Position numbers and translations under genes: made by a program
Notes under the pieces: generated by a model
Database searches by the model: none
What the model saw: only the letters and a program-made list of their open reading frames with translations
What the model was told of the DNA's origin: nothing
Assembly (NCBI RefSeq): GCF_004136015.1
Contig: NZ_CP024866.1
Location: 2,056,391 to 2,120,390, forward strand
DNA length: 64,000 nucleotides
Origin: Pseudomonas sp. ACM7
Lineage (GTDB): Bacteria > Pseudomonadota > Gammaproteobacteria > Pseudomonadales > Pseudomonadaceae
Direction: 5' to 3'
Shown here: positions 25,414 through 36,598 of the stretch, piece after piece
Numbering within the stretch: the first letter of the stretch is position 1
Layout of the letters: every line of letters starts with the position of its first letter

Positions 25414-26674
25414 AGGCCCGACCCAGCACGAGTTGCAGCAGCCCTGCCAGAATCAGTGACGGCAGGGTTGCGCCGATGTCCGGATACAGATTAGCCAGCA
25501 AATGATAGGTGCTCACCCCGCCCAACCAGGCGAGCAGCGCCGGCCAGCGCAACGCGGCTGACGCCACGCGAGCACCGCGTTTGCGCAGGATGAAGTGATC
25601 CACCAGCACCACGCCGAACAGCGGCGCAAACACCGAACCGATCAACAGCAGGAAGTTTTGGTACTGGGCCAATGGCGCCAGACACGCGATCAGTGTGCAG
25701 ATCACGCCGATGGCCAAGGCCAGATGCTCGACTTTCAAGCGCAGCAAAATCCCGCTGGAAACGGCTGCCGAGTGAATGTCGGCGAAGGCATTTTCCGACT
25801 CGTCCAACAGGATCAGCAGCAGCGGAATCCCGAGGCCAGCACCAGCCAATGCCAACAGCAAGGCATTCACTTCACCGCTCGGCGCGAACGCCAGGGTGTA
25901 GGCCACGCCGAGGCTCATCAGCCAGAAGTTACCGATAAAGAAGCCCAGCGCCGTACCGCCAAACACGTTTTTCGCACGCTTGCCGAAACGCGAGTAGTCG
26001 GCAATCAGTGGCAGCCAGGACAGCGGCATGGCGATGGCAATGTCGAAGCCCACGGCGAACGACATCGAACCGTCACCGGCCTGCGCCCATAATGCGGCCA
26101 GATCGGCTTTGGCGAACAGGTTCCAGGTCAGCCAAATGCACGCGGCCAGCAACAGCCAGATGCCCCATTTGCGCAGGATCTGCCGCACAAATGTCAGCGG
26201 ACCACTGACGGCCAGCAAAGTCGCCAAACCACCAAAGAACACGGTCCACAGCAGCGGATTCGACAGCAGACTGCCTTCGCTGAAGGCACGCGCGCCGAGC
26301 AGGCTGGCAGCGTCGCGCATGACGATGATTTCAAACGAGCCCCAACCGATCAGTTGCAGCAGGTTCAGCACCGCCGGCAGGCTCGCACCTTTTGCACCGA
26401 GGCTGAGTTTGAGCGCGGTCATCGATGACAGGCCGGTGTCGCTGCCGATCACGCCGACCGCGGCCAGCAGCAGAACGCCGACCAGCGTGCCGAGAAAGAT
26501 CGCCAGCAACGAACCGGACAGGCCCAGACCTGGTGCGAGCAAAGCGCCGGTCTGCAGGACCATCAGGCCGATGCCGAGGGAGAACCACAGGGAAAACAGA
26601 TCGCGGCCGCCGAAGACACGTTTGTCTTTGGGCACCGCGATATCAGGGGAATAAGTGCTGGGTTGAATGCTCAA
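25382..26674 (-). CDS. cytX: Putative hydroxymethylpyrimidine transporter CytX
   Basis: 430 residues, about 12 membrane segments, NCS1 nucleobase-cation symporter family. The run GLGLSGSLLAIFLGTLVGVL and the helix containing NLLQLIGWGSFEIIVM are typical. CytX proteins are found beside thiamine genes and are predicted to import the HMP pyrimidine precursor. Here it lies 160 bp downstream of thiC, in the same direction, across a REP pair. Its stop lies inside the DUF3298 gene's 3' end. Confidence 0.85.
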   Translation of the reverse strand: MSIQPSTYSPDIAVPKDKRVFGGRDLFSLWFSLGIGLMVLQTGALLAPGLGLSGSLLAIFLGTLVGVLLLAAVGVIGSDTGLSSMTALKLSLGAKGASLPAVLNLLQLIGWGSFEIIVMRDAASLLGARAFSEGSLLSNPLLWTVFFGGLATLLAVSGPLTFVRQILRKWGIWLLLAACIWLTWNLFAKADLAALWAQAGDGSMSFAVGFDIAIAMPLSWLPLIADYSRFGKRAKNVFGGTALGFFIGNFWLMSLGVAYTLAFAPSGEVNALLLALAGAGLGIPLLLILLDESENAFADIHSAAVSSGILLRLKVEHLALAIGVICTLIACLAPLAQYQNFLLLIGSVFAPLFGVVLVDHFILRKRGARVASAALRWPALLAWLGGVSTYHLLANLYPDIGATLPSLILAGLLQLVLGRAFSYGQETARV

Positions 26675-26732
26675 GGGTGTTATCTCAGAGGGATAAGTGT
26701 GTCATTGAGATACTCGGTGCCTGGTCTGCCGT

Positions 26733-26802
26733 CTTCGCGAGCAAGCCCGCTCCCACAGGAGGAATGCATTCCAAATGTGGGAGCGGGCTTGCTCGCGAAG
26801 AC
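26733..26802. repeat. REP pair, family A, between thiC and cytX
   Basis: Inverted copies at 26733-26759 and 26776-26802 extend by gtcttcgcg and cgcgaagac at the outer ends. The spacer is only 16 bases and contains the palindrome gaatgcattc. The element lies in the thiC-cytX gap and probably forms the 3' hairpin of thiC mRNA. Confidence 0.88.
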
Positions 26803-26834
26803 GGCAGCACAGGCGCCGTCAATCACAGGTCAGA

Positions 26835-29184
<2,350 letters not shown>

Positions 29185-30618
29185 ATGCTGCGCAAACTCT
29201 CACTGGCCCTTGCCGTGTCTTGTGCGTCTAACGGAATGGCCTGGGCAGCAGAAGCGCCCTTATCGACCAAGAACGATCTGGTCAGCGTCTACCAGGAAGC
29301 GGTGGACAATAACGCCGACCTTGCTGCCGCCATCGCTCAATATGGCGCCCAGAAAGAAGTCGTGCCCCAGGCCCGCGCCGGGCTGCTGCCCAATCTCTCG
29401 GGCGGCGCTGAACTAGCCGCCGTGCGCACCGCGATCGATCAGCCATCGGCGACTGCCAACCGTAACGCTCATTCCTATCAAGCGACCCTGGCTCAACCGC
29501 TGTTCCGTGCTGATCGCTGGTTCCAGTTCCAGGCCGCCAAAGACGTTAACGAACAGGCTGCGTTGCAGCTCTCGGCAACCCAGCAAAACCTGATCCTGCA
29601 AACTGCCGTCAGCTACTTCGATGTCTTGCGAACCCAGGACAACCTGGCGTCAACCAAGGCCGAAGAAGCCGCGTTCAAACGCCAGCTCGATCAGTCCAAC
29701 GAACGCTTCGACGTCGGACTCTCGGACAAAACTGATGTGCTGCAATCGCAAGCCAGCTACGACACTGCACGAGCCAACCGAATCGTCGCGCAGCGCCAGG
29801 TAGATGATGCGTTCGAAGCCCTGATCACCCTGACCAACCGTCAGTACAACTCGATCTGGGGCATTTCCCATACCTTGCCGATCCTGCCGCCAGCACCGAA
29901 TGACGCCAAGGCCTGGGTCGATACGGCAGCCAAACAGAACCTCAATCTGCTCGCGAGCAACTACGCCGTCAGCGCCGCCGAAGAAACCCTCAAGCAGCGC
30001 AAGGCCGGCCACGCGCCCACCGTGGATGCCGTGGCGAAATACGAGAAGGGTGACAACGATGCCTTGGGCTTCAGCAACCCGAACGCCTTCGGCCAGCCAT
30101 ACAGTGGCAACGTCGAGCAAACGACCGTGGGCCTGCAGCTGAACATCCCGATCTATAGCGGCGGGCTGATCAACTCCCAGGTGCGCCAATCGTACGCACA
30201 ACTGGATCAGTCCGAGCAGCAACGCGAATCCCTGCGCCGGCAAGTGGTGGAAAGCACCCGCAACCTGCATCGCGCGGTGAACACCGACGTCGAGCAGGTG
30301 CAGGCGCGCAAGCAGTCGATCATCTCCAACCAAAGCGCCGTGGAAGCGACCGAAATCGGTTATCAGGTGGGCACACGAAACATCGTCGACGTACTGGATG
30401 CGCAGCGTCAGCTGTACACCTCGGTGCGCAACTACAACAACACTCGCTACGACTACATCCTCGACAACCTGCGTTTGAAACAGGCCGCGGGTACCTTGAA
30501 CCCGGGGGATTTGCAGGACCTGGCGCGTTACCTCAAGGCTGATTACAACCCGGATAAAGACTTCCTGCCGCCGGATCTGGCCAAGGCTGCGGCGGAACAG
30601 CTCAAAGCCAGACCGTAA
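29185..30618 (+). CDS. TolC-family outer-membrane efflux protein
   Basis: 477 residues. A signal peptide ends at WAAEAP (about 1-23). Two OEP repeats follow, with long coiled-coil helices: VPQARAGLLPNLSGG, LQSQASYDTARANRIVAQRQVDD in the first half, and SGGLINSQVRQSYAQLDQS, YQVGTRNIVDVLDAQRQLY in the second. It is the outer-membrane duct for a type I secretion or RND/ABC efflux system. No membrane fusion protein or transporter is adjacent, so it is an orphan, as PA4974 in PAO1. A family B REP pair follows immediately. Confidence 0.92.
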   Translation: MLRKLSLALAVSCASNGMAWAAEAPLSTKNDLVSVYQEAVDNNADLAAAIAQYGAQKEVVPQARAGLLPNLSGGAELAAVRTAIDQPSATANRNAHSYQATLAQPLFRADRWFQFQAAKDVNEQAALQLSATQQNLILQTAVSYFDVLRTQDNLASTKAEEAAFKRQLDQSNERFDVGLSDKTDVLQSQASYDTARANRIVAQRQVDDAFEALITLTNRQYNSIWGISHTLPILPPAPNDAKAWVDTAAKQNLNLLASNYAVSAAEETLKQRKAGHAPTVDAVAKYEKGDNDALGFSNPNAFGQPYSGNVEQTTVGLQLNIPIYSGGLINSQVRQSYAQLDQSEQQRESLRRQVVESTRNLHRAVNTDVEQVQARKQSIISNQSAVEATEIGYQVGTRNIVDVLDAQRQLYTSVRNYNNTRYDYILDNLRLKQAAGTLNPGDLQDLARYLKADYNPDKDFLPPDLAKAAAEQLKARP

Positions 30619-30624
30619 AAAGCG

Positions 30625-30716
30625 AAAGATCGCAGCCTCGTTTCACTCGACAGCTCCTACAGGATGAATACGAATCCCGTGTAGGAGCTGTCGAGTGAAA
30701 CGAGGCTGCGATCTTT
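30625..30716. repeat. REP pair, family B, 37-bp perfect arms
   Basis: Two perfect inverted 37-base arms (30625-30661 and 30680-30716), of the form aaagatcgcagcc...ctcctaca, with an 18-base spacer. It begins 7 bases after the TolC-family stop and lies before the convergent waaA gene, so it probably ends both transcripts. Confidence 0.9.
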
Positions 30717-30732
30717 TTACTCTCAAGCGATG

Positions 30733-30770
30733 CGGTCTAGCGGTCTAGCGGTCTAGCGGTCTAGCGGTCG
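30733..30770. repeat. Octanucleotide tandem repeat at the waaA stop codon
   Basis: Four perfect copies of cggtctag (30733-30764) and a partial fifth unit. The waaA TAG stop lies inside the last full unit. A change of copy number would move only the sequence after the stop, unless slippage includes the partial unit within the last codons. Confidence 0.9.
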
Positions 30771-32038
30771 ATCAACCGCCCCAACCCATCCAGCAACCGC
30801 TGCAACGCGCCCTGATTGGTGCGCATCACCTTCAACCCCGCCTCCGCCATCCGCTGCGCATCCCGTGGCAACTCGAACAGCCGCTGCACCGCCAGCGCCA
30901 GACCTTCGGCATCCTCCACTTCCTGCAACGCCTCGGCACTGCGCAGTTGCGCGGCGATTTCGAGGAAGTTAAACAGGTGCGGTCCGCTCAACACCGGTTT
31001 GGCCAGAGCCGCCGGTTCCAGCAGGTTATGCCCGCCGTTCGGCACCAGACTGCCCCCAACAAAAGCGCTATCAGCCAAGGCATACAGAAACAGCAACTCA
31101 CCCATGGTGTCGCCCAGCAGTACCGACGTACCGGCGGTGACGGGTTCGCCAGTGGAACGACGGACCGTGGCGAAACCCTGCTGCCGACACAACTCGAACA
31201 CCGGGTTGAAACGCTCTGGATGGCGCGGCACCAGAATCAGCAACGCATCGGGATGATTGGCCAGCAATTGACGATGAGCCGCCAGCACCACCTCGTCTTC
31301 GCCTTCATGCGTACTGGCCGCGATCCACACCGGGCGCTCCTGGGTTTGCCATTGCGCACGCAACTCGGCGGCACGCTGAAGCAGTGCCGGGTCGATAGTC
31401 AGATCAAACTTGATAGAGCCAGTCACTTCCACGGTTTGCGAACGCGCACCCAAATCGCGGAAGCGCTGGGCCTCGGCCTCGGTCTGCACCGCGAACAGGC
31501 TCATCTCGGCGAGCATCGGCTGGGTCAGTTTGCCGAAGCGGCCATAGCCCTTGGCAGAACGTTCGGACAGTCGAGCGTTCGCCAGGGCCACGGGAATCCC
31601 GCGCTTGGCGCACTGATGGATATGGTTCGGCCAGAGTTCGGTCTCCATGATCACCGCCAGTTTCGGCTGGACCCGATCAAGGAATCGCTTCGCTGCGCAA
31701 GGCAAGTCGTAAGGCAAATAGCAGTGCTGGATGCGCGGCTCATTGGCGAACAGCGCGTGGATGCGCTCCGAACCGGTCGGGGTCATGCAGGTCACGGTAA
31801 TGGGCAACTGTGGATAACGTTGCAGCAAGGCGCGAATCATCGGCGCCGCGGCAATGCTTTCGCCCACCGACACCGCGTGCACCCAGATGCCGCCCGTTTT
31901 CATCGCCGGTAACCCGACGGAGAAACGTTCGCCAACGCGTTTGGCGTACGCTGGCGCCTTGCGCGCCCGCAGCCAAAGCCGAATCGCTACCAATGGCAGC
32001 CCCAGGTAAAACAGCGCGGTGTAGAGAGTTCTATTCAT
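30761..32038 (-). CDS. waaA: Kdo transferase (3-deoxy-D-manno-octulosonic acid transferase)
   Basis: 425 residues, GT30 family. It attaches Kdo to lipid A precursor at the inner membrane, anchored by an N-terminal helix (LYTALFYLGLPLVAIRLWL). The catalytic glutamate lies in HAVSVGESIAAAP (about 60); METELWPNHIHQ and SFVGGSLVPNGGHNLLEPA are conserved nucleotide-sugar-side motifs. In Pseudomonas, where the core starts with two Kdo, WaaA is bifunctional. It sits next to a divergent LysR-SMR pair and ends in an octanucleotide repeat. Confidence 0.96.
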   Translation of the reverse strand: MNRTLYTALFYLGLPLVAIRLWLRARKAPAYAKRVGERFSVGLPAMKTGGIWVHAVSVGESIAAAPMIRALLQRYPQLPITVTCMTPTGSERIHALFANEPRIQHCYLPYDLPCAAKRFLDRVQPKLAVIMETELWPNHIHQCAKRGIPVALANARLSERSAKGYGRFGKLTQPMLAEMSLFAVQTEAEAQRFRDLGARSQTVEVTGSIKFDLTIDPALLQRAAELRAQWQTQERPVWIAASTHEGEDEVVLAAHRQLLANHPDALLILVPRHPERFNPVFELCRQQGFATVRRSTGEPVTAGTSVLLGDTMGELLFLYALADSAFVGGSLVPNGGHNLLEPAALAKPVLSGPHLFNFLEIAAQLRSAEALQEVEDAEGLALAVQRLFELPRDAQRMAEAGLKVMRTNQGALQRLLDGLGRLIDR

Positions 32039-32049
32039 GGCGGCGGAGT

Positions 32050-32952
32050 TTATCGGCTTTTTTCACCGATCGTCTGCAAGTGCACGGCAAAACGTTCGGC
32101 CAACCAACGAGCTGCCGGACCCAGAGGTTCATCGCGGCGCCAGACCAGCTCCACCACCAGCGCTGGCGGGGTCCATTCGCTGACCAGTTCGACCATCAGA
32201 TCCTGATACGCCGGGTACTGCACCACGTGGCGCGGTAGCCAGGCCCAGCCGAGTCCGCGCACCAGCCATTCAGCCATCACGTAAAAACTGTCGGCCCGCC
32301 AGACTTGCGGGCTGGCGGGCTCGCTTCCGGGATAAACGCTGGACTGTGTAGACATCAGCAGCTGTCGATGCTGCGCCAGTTGCTGACAGTCGACCTGAGC
32401 CTGTTTCGCCAGTGGGTGGCCGACGCCGCACACCGTGACCATTTCGACGCTGCCCAACACCCGCCGCTCGAGCGCTTCAGGAATCTGGTCGTGATAAAAC
32501 AGCAGCCCCAGATCGGCCCGACGCTCCACCAGTTTGCGCGCAACATCGCCCTGGGCGGCGCTGGTCAGCTGCACTTCAAGGCTGGGAAATTGCTGAGCCA
32601 GGGCTTCGAAGCTTTCGATAATCGGTTGATAGGGCATCGCCTCATCCTGAGCCACACGCAAACGCGCCTCCTGGCCGCGCATCATGGCCAGCGCCCGACC
32701 GTTAAGGCGTTCGCATTGGCGCAGCACTTCCCGCGCCTCGTCCAGCAATGCGCTGCCGGCCTCGGTGAGTTTCGGCTGGCGGCCGCTGCTACGGTCGAAC
32801 AGGCTGACGCCCAGGTCCTCTTCCAGCAGCGCAATCGAACTGCTGACCGCCGACTGCGCCTTGCGCTGATCCCGCGCCACCGCGGAAAACGAACGCTGCT
32901 CCGCGACGCTGACAAACAAGCGCAGCTGCTCCAGATTCCATTGCGTATTCAT
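32050..32952 (-). CDS. LysR-family transcriptional regulator
   Basis: 300 residues. The winged HTH occupies about 1-60 (FVSVAEQRSFSAVARDQRKAQSAVSSSI), followed by a LysR substrate-binding domain. It is divergent from the SMR transporter gene across 103 bases, the usual arrangement for a LysR regulator and its target; regulation of the transporter is therefore an inference. The effector is unknown. It ends 11 bases upstream of waaA in the same direction, so read-through into waaA is possible. Confidence 0.9.
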   Translation of the reverse strand: MNTQWNLEQLRLFVSVAEQRSFSAVARDQRKAQSAVSSSIALLEEDLGVSLFDRSSGRQPKLTEAGSALLDEAREVLRQCERLNGRALAMMRGQEARLRVAQDEAMPYQPIIESFEALAQQFPSLEVQLTSAAQGDVARKLVERRADLGLLFYHDQIPEALERRVLGSVEMVTVCGVGHPLAKQAQVDCQQLAQHRQLLMSTQSSVYPGSEPASPQVWRADSFYVMAEWLVRGLGWAWLPRHVVQYPAYQDLMVELVSEWTPPALVVELVWRRDEPLGPAARWLAERFAVHLQTIGEKSR

Positions 32953-33055
32953 GGCTCAACCCATCTTCAGAACAGATAGGTAATGACTTTACCGCATCTG
33001 GAGAATCTCTAAAATGCCGACCTCAGAAAGCAACACTTCACACGAGGATGCACCT

Positions 33056-33388
33056 ATGACCGCTTACTACTACCTGGCCATTGCCATCTGCGCCGAAGTG
33101 ATCGCCACCGTTTCGATGAAAGCGGTCAAAGGTTTCAGCACGCCACTGCCGCTGATTCTGGTTATTGTCGGCTACGGCATTGCCTTCTGGATGCTCACGC
33201 TGGTGGTGCGCAGCGTTCCGGTGGGCGTGGCTTACGCGGTGTGGGCCGGTATGGGAATCGTGATGGTCAGCGTCGCGGCGCTGTTTATCTACGGGCAGAA
33301 ACTGGATGTGCCGGCAATGCTGGGGATGGCGTTGATTGTGCTCGGCGTTGTCGTCATTCAGCTGTTCTCCAAAACCGCCGGCCACTAA
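33056..33388 (+). CDS. SMR-family small multidrug efflux protein (EmrE-like)
   Basis: 110 residues from ATG 33056, with GAGGA 7 bases upstream. Four membrane helices span nearly the whole protein. Glu14 (IAICAEVIATVSMKA) is the proton/drug-coupling glutamate of EmrE. GVAYAVWAGMGIVMVS and VLGVVVIQLFS are typical of the family. It works as an antiparallel dimer to export quaternary cations. It is probably controlled by the divergent LysR gene. Confidence 0.93.
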   Translation: MTAYYYLAIAICAEVIATVSMKAVKGFSTPLPLILVIVGYGIAFWMLTLVVRSVPVGVAYAVWAGMGIVMVSVAALFIYGQKLDVPAMLGMALIVLGVVVIQLFSKTAGH

Positions 33389-33407
33389 CACCCGAAACAC
33401 AATCCCA

Positions 33408-33499
33408 CTGTGGGAGCGGGCTTGCTCGCGAAAGCGGTGTGTCAGGCAACGCTGATGCCGACTGATACGGCCTCTTCGCGAGCAAGCCCGCTCCCACAG
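33408..33499. repeat. REP pair, family A, opposite orientation
   Basis: Copies at 33408-33432 and 33474-33499 face the other way round from the 13.9-, 22.2- and 26.7-kb pairs (gggcttgctcgcgaa first). It lies between the SMR and FAD-oxidoreductase genes, and a run of T follows the second copy (33500-33506). Confidence 0.88.
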
Positions 33500-33590
33500 T
33501 TTTTTTGCATCCAGCCGATTGTTCACCAACAAATCCCCTCTTCGTCGAGTCTGTATACTGCGCCCTCGTCTTGAACACTGAGGTCGCTGC

Positions 33591-34766
33591 ATGCCATCCG
33601 TTATTTCCACCGACGTTCTGATTGTCGGCGCTGGTGTCGCCGGCCTCTGGCTGAATGCGCGCCTGCGCCGCCAGGGTTTTTCGACCGTGCTGGTGGAAAG
33701 TGCCAGCCTCGGTGGCGGGCAAAGCGTGAAATCCCAAGGCATCATCCATGGCGGCGCCAAGTACGCATTGCATGGCGCCCTGACCGGTGCCTCGGAAGCC
33801 ATCGCCGACATGCCGCGTCGCTGGCGTGAAGCCTTGGCCGGTGACGGCGAACTGGATCTGACCGGCGTGCGCCTGCTGTCCGAAGCCCATTACCTCTGGT
33901 CCCCCGGCACGATCGCTGGCAACCTCACCAGTTTCTTCGCTAGCAAAGCGGTGCGCGGCCGTGTCGATCAGGTCAAGGGCGATCAACTGCCGCCAGCCCT
34001 GCAAGACAAGCGCTTCAAGGGCAAGGTCTATCGCCTGGCGGAACTGGTGATCGACGTGCCGAGCCTGATCCAGCGCCTGGCCGATCTGGCGGGTGATGGT
34101 TTGCTCGCCGGCCAAAAAATCGAACCGTTGCTGGAAGGTGGCGCTTTGGTCGGCCTCAAAGTCGACGAGCGCGAAATCCGCGCCCAACGCATCGTATTGA
34201 GCGCCGGCGCCGGTACGACAGCGCTGCTCGAAGCGCTGGGGCTGAGTCAGCCCGCCATGCAACGCCGGCCACTGCACATGATCATCGCCAAAGGTCCGGG
34301 CCTCAAACCACTGTATGCGCACTGCCTGGGCGGCGGCACCAAGCCGCGCATTACCGTGACGACCCATCCGGCCGCCGATGGTCAATGGGTCTGGTATCTG
34401 GGCGGTGATATCGCCGAAGCCGAGGGTGTTGCCCGTACCCCAGCCGAGCAAATCGCCACGGCGCAGAAAGAACTCGGCCAGCTGCTGCCATGGATCGACC
34501 TGAGCACAGCACAATGGGCCACTCTTCGAGTGGATCGCGCCGAGCCACTGCAATCGGGACTGACCCGTCCTGACAATGCATTCCTTGCCGAAGAAGGCCG
34601 GCTGCTGGTCGGTTGGCCAACCAAACTGGCGCTGGCTCCGGACTTTGCTGATCGCGTCATCGCGTCCTTGCAGCGCGACGGCATCCAGCCAAGCAATTCT
34701 GCCCCGCTGCCCGACCTGCCAAAACCGCCGATGGGCATCCCTGCCTGGGAGCAACTGCTGCCATGA
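33591..34766 (+). CDS. FAD-dependent oxidoreductase
   Basis: 391 residues. The FAD-binding Rossmann motif VLIVGAGVAGLWLNARL lies at about 9-25 with the acidic end VLVESASLGGG. The DAO-like fold continues with SQGIIHGGAKY. The substrate is not evident. Its stop overlaps the start of the aldo/keto reductase by 4 bases, so the two are coupled and may share a pathway. This matches the PA4991-PA4992 pair beside the LPS region in PAO1. Confidence 0.85.
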   Translation: MPSVISTDVLIVGAGVAGLWLNARLRRQGFSTVLVESASLGGGQSVKSQGIIHGGAKYALHGALTGASEAIADMPRRWREALAGDGELDLTGVRLLSEAHYLWSPGTIAGNLTSFFASKAVRGRVDQVKGDQLPPALQDKRFKGKVYRLAELVIDVPSLIQRLADLAGDGLLAGQKIEPLLEGGALVGLKVDEREIRAQRIVLSAGAGTTALLEALGLSQPAMQRRPLHMIIAKGPGLKPLYAHCLGGGTKPRITVTTHPAADGQWVWYLGGDIAEAEGVARTPAEQIATAQKELGQLLPWIDLSTAQWATLRVDRAEPLQSGLTRPDNAFLAEEGRLLVGWPTKLALAPDFADRVIASLQRDGIQPSNSAPLPDLPKPPMGIPAWEQLLP

Positions 34767-35575
34767 GCCAACCCACTTTGCACGATCTGCATCGCCCGCT
34801 GGGCAGCACCGGCCTGCTGGTTTCGCCACTGGGCCTGGGCACGGTAAAACTCGGCCGCGACCAAGGCGTGAAATATCCCAACGGTTTTCAGATTCCCGAT
34901 GACGACGAAGCGCGCATGCTGCTCAAACTCGCGCGCGACATGGGCATCAACCTGATCGACACTGCCCCGGCCTACGGCCGCAGCGAAGAACGCCTCGGTC
35001 CATTGCTGCGGGGTCAGCGTCAGGATTGGGTGATCGTCAGCAAGGTCGGCGAAGAGTTTGCCGACGGCCAGTCCCGTCACGACTTCAGCGCCGCTCATAC
35101 CCGGCTGTCGGTGGAACGTAGTCTGCAACGGCTGGAAACGGACTTCATCGATCTGGTGCTGGTGCACTCCGACGGCAACGACCTGGCGATCCTCAACGAC
35201 AGCGAAGTCTATGCGACCCTCGCGGCGTTGAAGACTGAAGGCAAGATTCGCGGCTTCGGTTTTTCCGGCAAAACCGTCGAAGGTGGTTTGAAGGCTCTGG
35301 AACAAGGTGATTGCGCGATGGTCACCTACAATCTGAACGAGCAGAACGAGAAGCCGGTCATTGACTATGCTGCTGCCCACGGCAAAGCCATTCTGGTCAA
35401 AAAAGCCCTCGCCAGCGGCCACGTATGCCTGAGTCCGGGTGTGGACCCTGTTCGCGCCAGCTTCGAGTTGTTGTTTGAACATCCGGGTGTTGCCAGTGCT
35501 ATTGTCGGGACCATTAATCCGCTGCACCTCGCCCACAACGTCGCGACCGTTGCCCAGGTCCTACGTAGAAACTGA
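34763..35575 (+). CDS. Aldo/keto reductase
   Basis: 270 residues. The AKR catalytic tetrad is visible: Asp and Tyr in NLIDTAPAYGRSEERLG, Lys in WVIVSKVGEEF and His in DLVLVHSDGND. NADPH-binding elements are in the C-terminal third (GVASAIVGTINPLHL). It is translationally coupled to the FAD oxidoreductase (ATGA overlap). The substrate is unknown. Confidence 0.9.
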   Translation: MSQPTLHDLHRPLGSTGLLVSPLGLGTVKLGRDQGVKYPNGFQIPDDDEARMLLKLARDMGINLIDTAPAYGRSEERLGPLLRGQRQDWVIVSKVGEEFADGQSRHDFSAAHTRLSVERSLQRLETDFIDLVLVHSDGNDLAILNDSEVYATLAALKTEGKIRGFGFSGKTVEGGLKALEQGDCAMVTYNLNEQNEKPVIDYAAAHGKAILVKKALASGHVCLSPGVDPVRASFELLFEHPGVASAIVGTINPLHLAHNVATVAQVLRRN

Positions 35576-35607
35576 TGCCGCCCACGCGGCCTTAAGCAGG
35601 AGCCGAC

Positions 35608-36564
35608 ATGCCGCGTACGCTCATAAGAAAGAACCCGAGCAACTTCAAGACCCTGCCGTTATTCGTCGAAGCGACTCCCGAAGGCCTGAGTTATCAAAGC
35701 GTCGGGATGCCGCTCAATTTCTCCCAGACGCTGCAACGTCGCCGCCCGGTGACGGTAGCCGACACACAGCGGTTTTCGCTTGAGTTGGCCAACCTCGGGG
35801 TTTCGGTGCGCCTGACCCTGCATTGGCAGAATCGCGATTACTGGGTGTTGGTGCGTCAACGTCGGCAAGACCGCGGCGACGTGGTGCTCAAACTGATCTC
35901 CGGTTACGTGCCCGCCCATGAGCTGAACCTGCCGCTGCACACCGCGATTCAGGAAATTGCCGAAGAGTGCCTGCTGGAAACCCCGGAAGGCTGGCTCGGC
36001 GGGCGTTTCAACGACACTTGGCTGCCGGCGCCCTACTCGTCCGCGCTGCATTATCGCGAAGCCCTGCCGTTTCGCCTGACGCCGCTGTCCGGCTCGGCGC
36101 GGCCGGTGCGTTGCGCCAAGATGCAGCTGATCGAACGCCCGCGGGCTTACGTGCATTTACCGACGGCCTCGCTGCAATTGATCTATGACCTGCGCCTGGA
36201 CGTGCCCAAGGAGGCCAAATCCCTGAGCCTGTTCCATGTCGACGAACGACTGGAAGGCGATCAACTGGTGGCCCGGCTCGATCGAAAACGTCCTGATCTG
36301 TATCTGATGCCGCTTGAAGATGGTGTGCCTTTTCCCGAGCTCTATACCCTCAAGCGTGACCAGTTGTTGCCGGCCAGCACCCGAGGACTGTACCTGGCGG
36401 AAAGCTTTGCCACCCAGGAAGGTTGGGTGGTCCGTGAAGAACGTATTCGCTGGAAAGACTGGGTCGCACAACAGGGGCTAGGGGTGCCAAAAACTCAACG
36501 ACAAGGACTGATTAAACTCGGCGCCAAGGCACTGCAACTAGTGCGATTGGTACGAAGACGCTAG
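35608..36564 (+). CDS. Conserved Pseudomonas protein, unknown function
   Basis: 318 residues, soluble, basic C-terminus. Related proteins are often labelled 'metal ABC transporter ATPase', but no Walker motifs are seen here. The stretch HTAIQEIAEECLLETPEGW looks like a relaxed Nudix helix, but the full box is absent, so a Nudix fold is only a suggestion. AGGAG lies 8 bases before the ATG. It follows the aldo/keto reductase by 32 bases in the same direction and may belong to that operon. Confidence 0.55.
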   Translation: MPRTLIRKNPSNFKTLPLFVEATPEGLSYQSVGMPLNFSQTLQRRRPVTVADTQRFSLELANLGVSVRLTLHWQNRDYWVLVRQRRQDRGDVVLKLISGYVPAHELNLPLHTAIQEIAEECLLETPEGWLGGRFNDTWLPAPYSSALHYREALPFRLTPLSGSARPVRCAKMQLIERPRAYVHLPTASLQLIYDLRLDVPKEAKSLSLFHVDERLEGDQLVARLDRKRPDLYLMPLEDGVPFPELYTLKRDQLLPASTRGLYLAESFATQEGWVVREERIRWKDWVAQQGLGVPKTQRQGLIKLGAKALQLVRLVRRR

Positions 36565-36598
36565 CGCACGATGAGCTGACGTCCTATCCCCCTTCGGC

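Noticed and set aside
30733..30770. CRISPR-like or direct-repeat array
   Set aside because: Units are only 8 bp with no spacers; simple tandem repeat.
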